A DNA stretch of 62,025 nt from Bordetella parapertussis. Lineage in GTDB: Bacteria; Pseudomonadota; Gammaproteobacteria; Burkholderiales; Burkholderiaceae_C. Positions 9,923 to 18,799 of the stretch are shown here, in pieces. The notes beneath the pieces were generated by a model, which worked only from the letters and a program-made list of their open reading frames with translations, did not search any database and was not told where the DNA came from. The stretch is from the NCBI GenBank assembly GCA_945861305.1, contig CAMATW010000011.1, positions 1 to 62,025 of the forward strand. Reading direction: 5' to 3'. The translations under genes and the position numbers were made by a program. The first letter of the stretch is position 1; the number at the start of each line of letters is the position of its first letter.

Positions 9923-11308
9923 TTATTTTTTTGTTTTGACGGGCCGCTGCCAATTGGCAATGCTGGTTTGCTTACCTCGTGCCACGGTGAGTGCGCCAGC
10001 AGGTGTGTCCTTGGTGATGGTGGAGCCGCCACCTATGGTGCCTCTCGCGCCCAAGGTGACGGGCGCCACCAATACGCTGTTGCTGCCCACATGCACATCG
10101 GCTTCAATGATGGTGCGGTGTTTGTTAGCACCGTCATAGTTGGCGGTGATGCTGCCAGCACCGTAGTTGACACGCTCACCCACAGTGGCGTCTCCCAAAT
10201 ACGCCAAGTGGTTGGCTTTAGCACCTTTGGCCAAAGAGGAGTTTTTCACTTCCACAAAGTTGCCAATGTGGACTTCGTCAGCCAAGTCGGCGCCAGGCCT
10301 GAGCCTTGCAAACGGACCGATAAGGGCATCACGCCCAATTTGCACAACTTGCTGTTCACCATCGATATGGGTGAAGGCCTGAACAAAAGTGCCTGCACCA
10401 ATGTTGGCATTGGCAATGACGCAGTTGGGGCCTATGCGCACCCCATCGCCCAAGCTGACCTTGCCTTCAAACACGCAATTGACATCAATCTCTACATCTT
10501 GGCCACAGATGAGGCTGCCACGCACATCCAATCGGGCCGGGTCTGCCAAGCGAACACCATCAAGCATCAAACGCTGTGCTTGTATGTGCTGAAAGGCTCG
10601 CTCAAGCGAGGCCAATTGAACGGGGTTGTTCACGCCTTCCACCTGGCATGCGTCGGTGATGCAATGCGCCTGCACTTGACAACCATCAGCAACGGCAAAC
10701 TTCACCACGTCCGTCAGGTAATACTCTTTTGGGGCATTGTGGTTGTCCAAGCGTGCCAGCCAAGTACGCAGCAAACGGGTGGGAACGGCCATGATGCCGC
10801 TGTAAATTTCTTGAATAAGGCGTTGCTCGGGTGTGGCGTCTTTTTCTTCCACGATGGCTTGCACTTGCGCCTGAGCGTTGCGCACCAAGCGGCCATAGCC
10901 CGTGGGTGTGGGGGTTTGCAACGTCAGCAAGGCCAAGTGCTGGCCGTCGCACATCGTCAGCAAGGCGCTTAAGGTGTCGGCTTGAATCAACGGCACATCA
11001 CCGGACAGCACCAAGGTGACGCCATCATCAGCGAGTACGGGCACCGCTTGTTGCATGGCATGACCCGTGCCCAGTTGGGGCATTTGGCGCACACATTGCA
11101 CATGGTTGATATGTTTTAAGCTAGCCTCGACCTGCTCAGCACCATGGCCGGTGATGACAACAACTCTTCTGGCTTGAAGTTGCCCGGCGGTGTCCATCAC
11201 GTGCTGCAACAAAGCCTTACCCCCCAAACGGTGTAAAACTTTGGGCATACTGCTCTTCATGCGGGTGCCCTTGCCCGCCGCCATGACCACCACATCAACA
11301 AATGCCAT
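9923..11308 (-). CDS. glmU: Bifunctional GlcN-1-P acetyltransferase / GlcNAc-1-P uridylyltransferase
   Basis: Catalyses the last two steps to UDP-GlcNAc. The 461-residue protein has an N-terminal nucleotidyltransferase domain (DVVVMAAGKGTRMKS near residues 5-19; SGDVPLI) and a C-terminal left-handed beta-helix. The helix carries the acetyltransferase residues of the NFVEVKNS and NYDGANKHRT segments. It is first in the glmU-glmS operon. Its ATG (11308-11306) overlaps the ATG of the divergent lipoprotein gene in a shared CATG, so each promoter must lie inside the other gene. A GATAAT on the minus strand at 11334-11339 is a possible -10 box. Confidence 0.98.
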   Translation of the reverse strand: MAFVDVVVMAAGKGTRMKSSMPKVLHRLGGKALLQHVMDTAGQLQARRVVVITGHGAEQVEASLKHINHVQCVRQMPQLGTGHAMQQAVPVLADDGVTLVLSGDVPLIQADTLSALLTMCDGQHLALLTLQTPTPTGYGRLVRNAQAQVQAIVEEKDATPEQRLIQEIYSGIMAVPTRLLRTWLARLDNHNAPKEYYLTDVVKFAVADGCQVQAHCITDACQVEGVNNPVQLASLERAFQHIQAQRLMLDGVRLADPARLDVRGSLICGQDVEIDVNCVFEGKVSLGDGVRIGPNCVIANANIGAGTFVQAFTHIDGEQQVVQIGRDALIGPFARLRPGADLADEVHIGNFVEVKNSSLAKGAKANHLAYLGDATVGERVNYGAGSITANYDGANKHRTIIEADVHVGSNSVLVAPVTLGARGTIGGGSTITKDTPAGALTVARGKQTSIANWQRPVKTKK

Positions 11309-12233
11309 GAACTTGCTTTCTCGTGTTGCTCAGATTATCAATCAGCTTCCAACCCGCTCTGGCCTGGGGCCCAAACTGTTGGCTTTGGGCTTGTTTGCCT
11401 GCCTCAGTGCTTGCAGCTTTGTGGTGACTGGTTACAACCAAGCACCCAGCTTGTTGATATTTACATGGTTCAATCCCTATTTAGACCTCAACTCGGAGCA
11501 AGACAAGCAGTTACGTACAGATTTACAGGTGCTGCATCATTGGCACCGCCAGCAGCAACTGCCCGTCTATGCAGATGTTTTACAAAAAATGGCAGTGCTG
11601 GCACCCCATGAAATAACGGGACCGCAAATTTGTACGCTGGTGGATGAGTTCAAAGACACGCTCGCTCCACTGTCGCAACAAATGTCGCCTGGCATTGCCC
11701 GCTTGGCCTTGAAGTTAACGCCTGCGCAAACTCAACGGCTGGCGCAACAGTATGAGAAAGACAACAAGGATTACCGTAAAGAATGGAAACTTGACGCCAG
11801 TGCTGACGCTCAGCTGCAGGTGCAGACCGACAAGGGGATAGAGAACGCAGAGCGTTTGTATGACCGCTTGGACAAAAAACAAAAAGCTTTGGTCAAGCAA
11901 ATGGCGAAAGAGTCCCAGTTTGACTTGCCTAAGAGTTGGGGCGAACGCCTAAGGCGTCAGCAAGACACGGTCAGCACCTTGGATCGCATCGCCAAATCAC
12001 AACAAGGCTTGGCTTCTGCACAGCAAGAGAGCATTACCCTGCTGAACCGCAGCTTGTTGCAGTCACCCGATGAGGCTTATCGTGAATACGCCGAGATGCG
12101 AAAAACCATCAACTGCGAAGCGGCAGCGCAGTTACACAACACCACCAGTGCAACGCAAAGAGAATTTACAGTAAAAACACTGAAGGCTTATGAAGTTGAT
12201 TTACGAGCCTTGGCCAAAGCCAAGGCTTCTTGA
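11307..12233 (+). CDS. DUF6279-family lipoprotein
   Basis: The likely product has 308 residues from the ATG at 11307. The N-terminal hydrophobic segment KLLALGLFACLSAC ends in a lipobox. It is followed by FVVTGYNQAPSLL and the acidic, aromatic stretch FTWFNPYLDLNSEQ characteristic of DUF6279 envelope lipoproteins. The remainder is alpha-helical and rich in Lys, Gln and Asp. Function is unknown. The n-region before the hydrophobic core is long (about 23 residues), so a later TTG start is possible; no Shine-Dalgarno site supports the ATG. The stop lies 1 bp from the convergent MBL gene. Confidence 0.78.
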   Translation: MNLLSRVAQIINQLPTRSGLGPKLLALGLFACLSACSFVVTGYNQAPSLLIFTWFNPYLDLNSEQDKQLRTDLQVLHHWHRQQQLPVYADVLQKMAVLAPHEITGPQICTLVDEFKDTLAPLSQQMSPGIARLALKLTPAQTQRLAQQYEKDNKDYRKEWKLDASADAQLQVQTDKGIENAERLYDRLDKKQKALVKQMAKESQFDLPKSWGERLRRQQDTVSTLDRIAKSQQGLASAQQESITLLNRSLLQSPDEAYREYAEMRKTINCEAAAQLHNTTSATQREFTVKTLKAYEVDLRALAKAKAS

Positions 12234-12234
12234 A

Positions 12235-13215
12235 TCAAGCTTGCAACGAAGTCCACATTTGCTTGTCGCGCTCTGCCGTCCAAATTCTGGGGTGCTTGAT
12301 GCCACTGGCCTCATCAAAAGCACGGCTCACATCAAACGGTAAACAGTGTTCGTAAATAAACACTTGGCCAAACACGGGGTCCATGTGTTGGCGGGTATGG
12401 GCCATGGCTGACTTCAAATCCATTTTTTGTGCAACCGCCTCTTGACCGCATTTGTACAAGGTCTCTACCCATAGCTTGGTGTAATCCAAAGCCTTGTTCA
12501 CATCGGCATTGCCCCGCATGGCTTCGCCACGACCCGGCACGATGGCATCGGCTTGCAAACCCCGCAAAGCCTCCAAGGTGGCAGGCCACTCGGCCAAGTG
12601 TGCGTCCCCCGTGTAAACACCTGCCAAATACTCCACCAAGTCACCGCTGAACAAGACTTTTTCAGCCTCGACCCAGGCGATGGTGTCGCCGCGTGTGTGG
12701 CCGGCACCTGGGTGCCAAATATCGACTTGAACACCACCCAAATCGATACGCAAACTCCCCTGCCTCCCAGGCTTGCCGTCACCAATCACCATGGTCGGCC
12801 ACGTGAGGCCTGGCACGCTGTCGGCTCCACGAAACAAACGGGGGAAGCGGTCCATCTCGCTTTGCATGTCTTCAGCGCCGCGTTCCACAATCAAGTCGTA
12901 AGTGCCCTTGCTGGCGATCACCTCTGTCGCACCTTCAGCAAGATATGCACTGGCACCCAACACACGCACCGCGTGGTAATGGGTGAGCAGCACATATTTG
13001 ATGGGTTTGTCGCTGACAGTTCGTATCTTGGCGATCAGGTCTTTGGCCATCAAAGGCGTGGCAGTTGCGTCGCTCACCAAAATGTACTTGTCGCCAATGA
13101 TGACGCCCGAATTGGGGTCGCCCTCAGCGGTGTAGGCCCAGCAATGGGGGCTGAGTTGGGTAAAGCTGATGTGTTTATCGGTCAAATCACTTTGACTGGC
13201 AAATGCTTTAGACAT
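12235..13215 (-). CDS. Metallo-beta-lactamase-fold protein with a degenerate second metal site
   Basis: A 326-residue MBL-fold protein. Motif 1 reads T-H79-Y-H81-A-V83-R84-V instead of HxHxDH. Motif 2 H173 (GAGHTRGDT) and motif 3 D192 (FSGDLVEYL) are present, but the position of the last metal histidine (usually VPGHG) is R229 (VPGRGEAM). Thus the Zn1 ligands H79, H81 and H173 remain, while the Zn2 ligands Asp, His and His are Val, Arg and Arg. This suggests a mononuclear enzyme or a changed chemistry; the substrate is unknown. It follows a TetR regulator by 15 bp and the 5-formyl-THF cyclo-ligase gene, all in one direction. Confidence 0.85.
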   Translation of the reverse strand: MSKAFASQSDLTDKHISFTQLSPHCWAYTAEGDPNSGVIIGDKYILVSDATATPLMAKDLIAKIRTVSDKPIKYVLLTHYHAVRVLGASAYLAEGATEVIASKGTYDLIVERGAEDMQSEMDRFPRLFRGADSVPGLTWPTMVIGDGKPGRQGSLRIDLGGVQVDIWHPGAGHTRGDTIAWVEAEKVLFSGDLVEYLAGVYTGDAHLAEWPATLEALRGLQADAIVPGRGEAMRGNADVNKALDYTKLWVETLYKCGQEAVAQKMDLKSAMAHTRQHMDPVFGQVFIYEHCLPFDVSRAFDEASGIKHPRIWTAERDKQMWTSLQA

Positions 13216-13230
13216 ATTTTTTCCTCGGAC

Positions 13231-13839
13231 TTAGCTTGCGCTTGAATGAAAACCGTTTTCCAAGGTGTCAATCACCTCTTGAGCAAACGCATCGTAACTG
13301 AGTGGCCCCTGGGGTCTGAGCCAGGTGAAGGTCCAATTGATCATGCCAAACAGCATCATGGTGAGAGGTATTTTATTTTGCGCATGAACACGACTTGGGT
13401 AGGCTTTGCCCAACATATCACCCAAGGCGCTGACCACTTGGCGCTGACGTTCAACCACCAAACCGCGCTGTGTTTCACTGAGAAATTGGATGCTGTGCAA
13501 CAAAGCAATATGGCGGGTTGCAGAGCTTTCATAGGTTTGCAAAAACAGTTTGACCACGCTGTGAACTGTCTCTTGGGGACTGCGCTTGGATTGAATACCT
13601 TGGGCTTGAACCTCTGCCACCAATTCCAGCAAAAGCAGGGTGTAGCGATCGAGTAAATCGAAAAGTATGGCCTGCTTGCTGTCGTAGTAATGGTAGAGCC
13701 GAGCTTTGGACGTACCCAAAGCATGGGCCAAATCATTCATGCTGGCTGAAGGATAGGAAGAAGCCGCAAAACAGCTGGCGGCCACCTCCAAAATCTCTTC
13801 GCGCTTGAGGTCGTGGGTTACAGATTTAGGTCGCGCCAT
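13231..13839 (-). CDS. TetR/AcrR-family transcriptional regulator
   Basis: The 202-residue protein has an N-terminal TetR helix-turn-helix (roughly residues 12-58: ILEVAASCFAASSYPSASM, then LGTSKARLYHYYDSKQAIL). The C-terminal ligand domain resembles those of regulators of acyl-CoA and aromatic catabolism. It is 9 bp downstream of the cyclo-ligase gene and 15 bp upstream of the MBL-fold gene. The MBL-fold protein is therefore its most likely partner or target. No palindrome is visible in the short gaps around it, so the operator is not identified. Confidence 0.9.
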   Translation of the reverse strand: MARPKSVTHDLKREEILEVAASCFAASSYPSASMNDLAHALGTSKARLYHYYDSKQAILFDLLDRYTLLLLELVAEVQAQGIQSKRSPQETVHSVVKLFLQTYESSATRHIALLHSIQFLSETQRGLVVERQRQVVSALGDMLGKAYPSRVHAQNKIPLTMMLFGMINWTFTWLRPQGPLSYDAFAQEVIDTLENGFHSSAS

Positions 13840-13848
13840 CCAACACCC

Positions 13849-14424
13849 TTAAGACATTGGCCACACCACGCCGTTTTCATTCAGCAAAGCGTCCAAGGGC
13901 ACATCATGCGACTCAGGCATAAAGTCGGATAAAAAACCATGGGTAAAGCCCAAACCGATGGTGTAAGGTTTAGGCTCTATTTGATTCAAGGTTCGGTCGT
14001 AAAAACCACCGCCATAACCCAAGCGGTAGCCACCTGGCCCATAACCCACACAAGGCACAAAAAGCAAGGTCGGTTGAAGGATTTCTGTGTCCTTGGGCTT
14101 GGGAATGTTGTAGGCATCTTCTTCCATGGCACAACCTGGGTACCACGAATGGAAAGTGAGGGTTTTGGTTTGCTTGTCCATGACGGGCAAACCAATGCGC
14201 CGGCGCAGGGGATGGTCTAGCAATTCACCATCTTCTTTCCATCGGTGCAATGCAGGCAAGGGATCAAACTCCCCCTTGATAGGCCAATAAGCACCAATGA
14301 CCGTGTGCGGTTGATCGAACAACCAAATGCGCATGACTCGTTGCAGCAGGTCTGCACGACGTTCTCTGTCAGGCATTTGCAGTCTTGTTTGAATCAGTTC
14401 TTGGCGCAGGGCTTTTTTGTCCAT
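13849..14424 (-). CDS. fthC: 5-formyltetrahydrofolate cyclo-ligase
   Basis: ATP-dependent conversion of 5-formyl-THF to 5,10-methenyl-THF. The start at ATG 14424 gives 191 residues (MDKKALRQELIQTRL); a TTG at 14436 would add four residues. The C-terminal signature GYRLGYGGGFYDRTL and the substrate segment YWPIKGEFDP are clear. It is first in a three-gene minus-strand run with the TetR and MBL genes and is divergent from slt, 39 bp away. Its grouping with the regulator may be incidental. Confidence 0.93.
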   Translation of the reverse strand: MDKKALRQELIQTRLQMPDRERRADLLQRVMRIWLFDQPHTVIGAYWPIKGEFDPLPALHRWKEDGELLDHPLRRRIGLPVMDKQTKTLTFHSWYPGCAMEEDAYNIPKPKDTEILQPTLLFVPCVGYGPGGYRLGYGGGFYDRTLNQIEPKPYTIGLGFTHGFLSDFMPESHDVPLDALLNENGVVWPMS

Positions 14425-14463
14425 GGGAGAATCCAAACATCCTGTTAGTTGATTGATTGTGTC

Positions 14464-16512
14464 ATGCCTCTATTGTTTCTTCGAATTGCCAGTTGCATCC
14501 TACTGATGGCTTGCATGATGACGGCAAATGCAGGCAATAAACACAAAGCCCCTGCCAAGCCTGCACAGCCCACCAGACCAACCGATGCCGCAGATGCGGT
14601 GTTTATCGATATGTCCCAAGCCTTTCAAAAAGGCGATCGCAAAAGACTGGCGGCATTATTGCCTCAAGCCAAAGGGCATTTGTTAGAGCCGTGGGCGGCT
14701 TTTTGGGAATTACGCTTGCGCCTAGGTGAAGCCTCAGACCACGAGGTCAAAAGTTTTCTTCAGCGCTACTCCGGCACCTACCAAGAAGACAGGATGCGCA
14801 ACGATTGGTTGCTGCTTCTTGGCGAACGACGCGAGTGGACACAGTTTGAGCGCGAGCACGTCCTCTACCGTATGCGCGACGACAAGGAAATCGAGTGCTA
14901 CGCCAAACTTTTGGAAGTTCAACAAAAGGACCTGAATGCAGGCTCCTCTGCCATTGAAGACATTCGCCGCACTTGGTTGAGTCTCAAGCAGTCCGATGAG
15001 GGTTGTACTTATGCGGTTTCTCAATTACTGAAACAGCATAAATTTAACTCTGACGATGTTTGGCTTAAAGCTCGCTTTGCGGTTGAGAGCAACCGCAAAG
15101 TACCCGCCAGAGACGCCTTGAAGTTAATCTCTGACCACAATATGTCTGTGGTGGATGAACTCTTTGCAAACGGGGGGAGATTTTTATCACAGCGCGCTTC
15201 CAATATGGGGGCAGAGTCTTCTGATTGGATGACCTTGGCGTTGATCAAAGCAGCCACCTCGGACCACGACAACGCCATCAAGTTGCTGCAAAGTAAGTCA
15301 GCTTCGTCTTTGAGCAGCGAGGAAAAACAATGGGTCTGGGGAGTGATTGCCAAACAGGCGGCGCAGCAATTGGATGACAAAGCTTTGTCCTACTTCGCCA
15401 ATGCAAGCCCTACCAATCTGAGCGATGACATGTTGGCTTGGAAGGTACGAGCAGCATTGCGAGCCGGCAAAACACCTGCATGGTCTGCTATTCAATCTGC
15501 AGTGGACGCCATGAGTCCTGTTGCCCAAAAAGACCCCGCTTGGGTTTATTGGCGAGCACGTGCCTTGATGGCTCAGCAATCAGTCGCTTCACCACCCACA
15601 GGACAAGCTTTGAGCGCATTGCAAAGCATCGCAGGGCCACAAGGTTTTTATGAACAGTTGGCGACTGAAGAGCTTGGGAAAAAAATCGCAACGCCGCCCC
15701 GCCCACTCCCGCCTCAGCCGCAAGAAACAGCAGCTGCAAAGGTCAACCCCTTGCTGCAACGCGCTTTGTACGCTATCAAAATTGGTTTGCGACAAGACGG
15801 TGTTCGTGAATGGAATTACGCCACAGGGCTGGTTGACAGCGCTGGACAACGTGGTCGCCTGAATGAGCGCGAGCGACTGGCGGCAGCCCAATTGGCGTGT
15901 GACCAAGCCATTTGGGACAGGTGCATCAACACCAGTGAGCGCAGTGTCCAAATGGATGTGATGCAACGCTACCCCATGCCTTACAAAGAGGATGTCATTG
16001 AAGCCGCCAACAGTATTGGCCTGAACTCGGCGTATGTATATGGGTTGATGCGGCAAGAAAGTCGATTCATTTTGGACGCGAGGTCCAGCGTGGGCGCATC
16101 GGGGCTGATGCAGGTCATGCCTGCGACCGCTAAATGGACGGCCAAGCGAATGGGTATGAAAAATTTTCGTATTGAACAACTGCAAGAGCGCAAAACCAAT
16201 ATTGCCATTGGAACGCAATACCTTAAATTGGTCTTAGATAATTTTCAGGGCTCTATGCCCATGGCCGCTGCTGCCTACAACGCTGGCCCCAGCCGTCCTA
16301 GAAGGTGGCGCAATGGTCCAGAGATGGAGGGCGCAGCTTGGGCTGAATGTATTCCCTTTAGCGAGACCCGCGACTATGTCAAAAAAGTCTTGGCCAACAC
16401 CACCATTTACGCAGGTCTGATTCAAAATGAACCGCAATCGCTTAAATCAAAACTTGGCATGGTGGGTCCGCGTGAAAACAATGCCCCAGAAGAAAACGCC
16501 GAACTCCCCTAA
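14464..16512 (+). CDS. slt: Soluble lytic murein transglycosylase (Slt70-like)
   Basis: Cleaves peptidoglycan glycan strands to 1,6-anhydromuropeptides in the periplasm. The ATG at 14464 gives 682 residues with a signal peptide (PLLFLRIASCILLMACMMTANA). A long alpha-superhelical (TPR-like) domain follows. The catalytic SLT domain lies at about residues 515-650, with catalytic E532 in LMRQESRF and the motifs SSVGASGLMQVMPATA and AAAAYNAGP. The anhydroMurNAc kinase gene anmK elsewhere in the window would recycle its products. The stop overlaps the convergent ABC exporter stop by 4 bp. Confidence 0.95.
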   Translation: MPLLFLRIASCILLMACMMTANAGNKHKAPAKPAQPTRPTDAADAVFIDMSQAFQKGDRKRLAALLPQAKGHLLEPWAAFWELRLRLGEASDHEVKSFLQRYSGTYQEDRMRNDWLLLLGERREWTQFEREHVLYRMRDDKEIECYAKLLEVQQKDLNAGSSAIEDIRRTWLSLKQSDEGCTYAVSQLLKQHKFNSDDVWLKARFAVESNRKVPARDALKLISDHNMSVVDELFANGGRFLSQRASNMGAESSDWMTLALIKAATSDHDNAIKLLQSKSASSLSSEEKQWVWGVIAKQAAQQLDDKALSYFANASPTNLSDDMLAWKVRAALRAGKTPAWSAIQSAVDAMSPVAQKDPAWVYWRARALMAQQSVASPPTGQALSALQSIAGPQGFYEQLATEELGKKIATPPRPLPPQPQETAAAKVNPLLQRALYAIKIGLRQDGVREWNYATGLVDSAGQRGRLNERERLAAAQLACDQAIWDRCINTSERSVQMDVMQRYPMPYKEDVIEAANSIGLNSAYVYGLMRQESRFILDARSSVGASGLMQVMPATAKWTAKRMGMKNFRIEQLQERKTNIAIGTQYLKLVLDNFQGSMPMAAAAYNAGPSRPRRWRNGPEMEGAAWAECIPFSETRDYVKKVLANTTIYAGLIQNEPQSLKSKLGMVGPRENNAPEENAELP

Positions 16513-18335
16513 GGCGCTAGCTCTTCTTGGCTTTGTTGCATCAACCACATACTGGCATAAGCACCTTGCGCCTCGAGCAACTGCACATGTGTACCCTGCT
16601 CCACAATGACGCCTTGATCCAGCACGATGATTTCATCTGCATCAACGACTGTCGAGAGTCGGTGGGCAATGACCAAAGTGGTTTTGTTGTTTGCCGCTTC
16701 CCGCAACTCCGACTGAATAGCACGCTCATTGCTGCTGTCTAGTGCGGATGTGGCTTCGTCAAAAATCAAGATGAAAGGGTTTTTAAGCAAAGTTCGCGCA
16801 ATCGCCACACGTTGTTTTTCACCGCCGGACAACTTCAAGCCACGCTCTCCCACCATGGTTTGGTAACCCAAGGGGGTGGACACAATAAAGTCATGGATGC
16901 GTGCTGCACGTGCGGCTTGCTCGACCTCTTCGCGAGAAGCAGAGGGTCGACCATAAGCGATGTTGTAGTAGACCGTGTCATTGAACAAAACCGTGTCTTG
17001 CGGAACAATGCCAATGGCCTGACGCACACTCGCTTGCGTCAAGTGATTTAAGGGATGTCCATCGATACGAACCACCCCTTGCTGCACATCGTAAAAACGA
17101 AAAAGCAAGCGGGCCAAGGTTGACTTGCCCGATCCCGAGGGGCCCACAATGGCCACCGTTTTACCGGAAGGAATGGTGAAGCTCACGTCTTGCAAAATAG
17201 GTCTGTTTTGCTCATAGGCAAAATTGACATGCTCAAACGCGACGCTGGGTGGTCTTTCAAGGCCAAGTTGTTGTGCGTTGGGTGCATCAGCAACTTCGCG
17301 TTCCTTTTCTAGCAACTTGAACATCCGGTCTAAATCCGTCAGGCTTTGTTTTATCTCGCGGTAGATCACACCTAAAAAATTCAACGGTATATAAAGTTGA
17401 ATCATGAAAGCGTTGATCATGACCAAGTCGCCCAAGGTCAAATGCCCATCGACCACACCCTGCGTTGCTCGCCACAGCATGGTCACCAAAGCCACAGCAA
17501 TGATGAGTTGTTGGCCCATATTGAGGGCGCTCAATGAATTTTGGGCTTTGATACGGGCCAAGCGTAATTTGTCCAGACTTTCGTCATACCTTTTGGCTTC
17601 AAAGCTCTCATTGCCAAAATACTTGACGGTCTCGTAATTGAGCAAAGAGTCGATGGCACGGGTATGAGCGCTGGAGTCGAACTCATTGACTTGCTTGCGA
17701 AACTGGGTTCGCCACTCTGTCACTGTCACGGTGAAATAAATATACAAACCCAAAGCGCACAAAGTGATGATGGCATACCACTTGTCAAACTGAATGCCCA
17801 AGATGCTCAGCACTAATAGCACCTCGATCAAGGTCGGCACAATGCTGTAGAGCGAATAGGCAATCAGCGACTCAATGCCGCGTACGCCTCTTTCAATGTC
17901 ACGGCTCATGCCTCCTGTTTGACGCTCGAGATGAAAACGCAAACTCAGTTCGTGCAAATGCTGGAAGGTTTGCAAGGCAATGGTGCGAGCAGCACCTTGA
18001 GTGGCTTTGGCAAAAATCAATTCACGCAACTCGGTGAATGCAGAGACCGATAAACGCAGCAAGCCATAGCCGATGAGGAGGGCAACTGGCACCACCAACA
18101 GCATTTGCACACCTGTGGGCTGCGGTGTCATTTGATCGATCAAGTTTTTAAGCAGTATGGGTACGCCTACGTTGGCAAGCTTGGCCCCCACCATGAATGA
18201 CAGCGCAGCCATCACGCGCCATTTGTATTCCCATAAATAGGGAAACAAACGTGCCAGGGTGTGCCAATCAGAAGCTGCCGGTGTAGGCGTGGGAGTATCA
18301 GGTAGAGCAGGCGAAGAGGTAGCAGAAGGGCGCAT
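16509..18335 (-). CDS. Atm1-type ABC exporter (fused permease and ATPase)
   Basis: A half-transporter of 608 residues (ATG 18335). The transmembrane domain spans about residues 30-330, and the nucleotide-binding domain carries Walker A VGPSGSGKSTL near residue 395, signature LSGGEKQRVA and Walker B LIFDEATSALD. The segments WAIITLCALGLYIYFTVTVTEWR (in part) and YFGNESFEAKRYDESL resemble the Atm1/HMT1 family, which exports glutathione-linked persulfide or metal conjugates. Substrate is inferred from family only. A start at TTG 18362 is less likely. It is convergent with slt and divergent from a thioesterase gene 35 bp away. Confidence 0.88.
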   Translation of the reverse strand: MRPSATSSPALPDTPTPTPAASDWHTLARLFPYLWEYKWRVMAALSFMVGAKLANVGVPILLKNLIDQMTPQPTGVQMLLVVPVALLIGYGLLRLSVSAFTELRELIFAKATQGAARTIALQTFQHLHELSLRFHLERQTGGMSRDIERGVRGIESLIAYSLYSIVPTLIEVLLVLSILGIQFDKWYAIITLCALGLYIYFTVTVTEWRTQFRKQVNEFDSSAHTRAIDSLLNYETVKYFGNESFEAKRYDESLDKLRLARIKAQNSLSALNMGQQLIIAVALVTMLWRATQGVVDGHLTLGDLVMINAFMIQLYIPLNFLGVIYREIKQSLTDLDRMFKLLEKEREVADAPNAQQLGLERPPSVAFEHVNFAYEQNRPILQDVSFTIPSGKTVAIVGPSGSGKSTLARLLFRFYDVQQGVVRIDGHPLNHLTQASVRQAIGIVPQDTVLFNDTVYYNIAYGRPSASREEVEQAARAARIHDFIVSTPLGYQTMVGERGLKLSGGEKQRVAIARTLLKNPFILIFDEATSALDSSNERAIQSELREAANNKTTLVIAHRLSTVVDADEIIVLDQGVIVEQGTHVQLLEAQGAYASMWLMQQSQEELAP

Positions 18336-18370
18336 ACAGCACAATAGCGAAAGAATGAACAACTAGGATT

Positions 18371-18799
18371 GTGCCTGTGACTGATACCCACGACCTGCGC
18401 TTTACCGTCAAAGCCCTTCCCACAGACCAAGAGTTGGTCCTAAAAGTCATTCCTATGCCAGCCGATTGCAATGCCAATGGCGATATTTTTGGTGGTTGGG
18501 TAATGGCGCAGGTTGACTTGGCTGGTGCGGTCTTGCCAGCACGCTATGTCAACGGTCGCTTAGCTACGGTGGCAGTCAATGAATTTGTGTTCAAGCAGCC
18601 CGTCAAAGTGGGCGATATTTTGAGCTTTTTCAGCACCATCACCCGCATCGGCAATACCTCTATCACTGTCAAGGTAGAGGTGTTTGCAGAGCGCTTCACT
18701 TTGCAAGGCACTTACTTGAAAGTGACCGAGGCCATGGTGACCTATGTCGCCATTGATGCCCAAGGCAAGCCCCGAACCATTCAGCGCAAAGACGCTTGA
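18371..18799 (+). CDS. Acyl-CoA thioesterase, YciA-like hotdog protein
   Basis: A 142-residue single hotdog domain. The helix motif CNANGDIFGGWVMAQVDLAG (about residues 33-52) is the YciA/cytosolic acyl-CoA hydrolase signature, in which the Asp is catalytic. Translation starts with GTG at 18371 (VPVTDTHDL read with initiator Met); no ATG is available upstream. It would hydrolyse short- to long-chain acyl-CoA in the cytosol. It ends exactly where the convergent enoyl-CoA hydratase ends (0 bp gap). Confidence 0.9.
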   Translation: MPVTDTHDLRFTVKALPTDQELVLKVIPMPADCNANGDIFGGWVMAQVDLAGAVLPARYVNGRLATVAVNEFVFKQPVKVGDILSFFSTITRIGNTSITVKVEVFAERFTLQGTYLKVTEAMVTYVAIDAQGKPRTIQRKDA

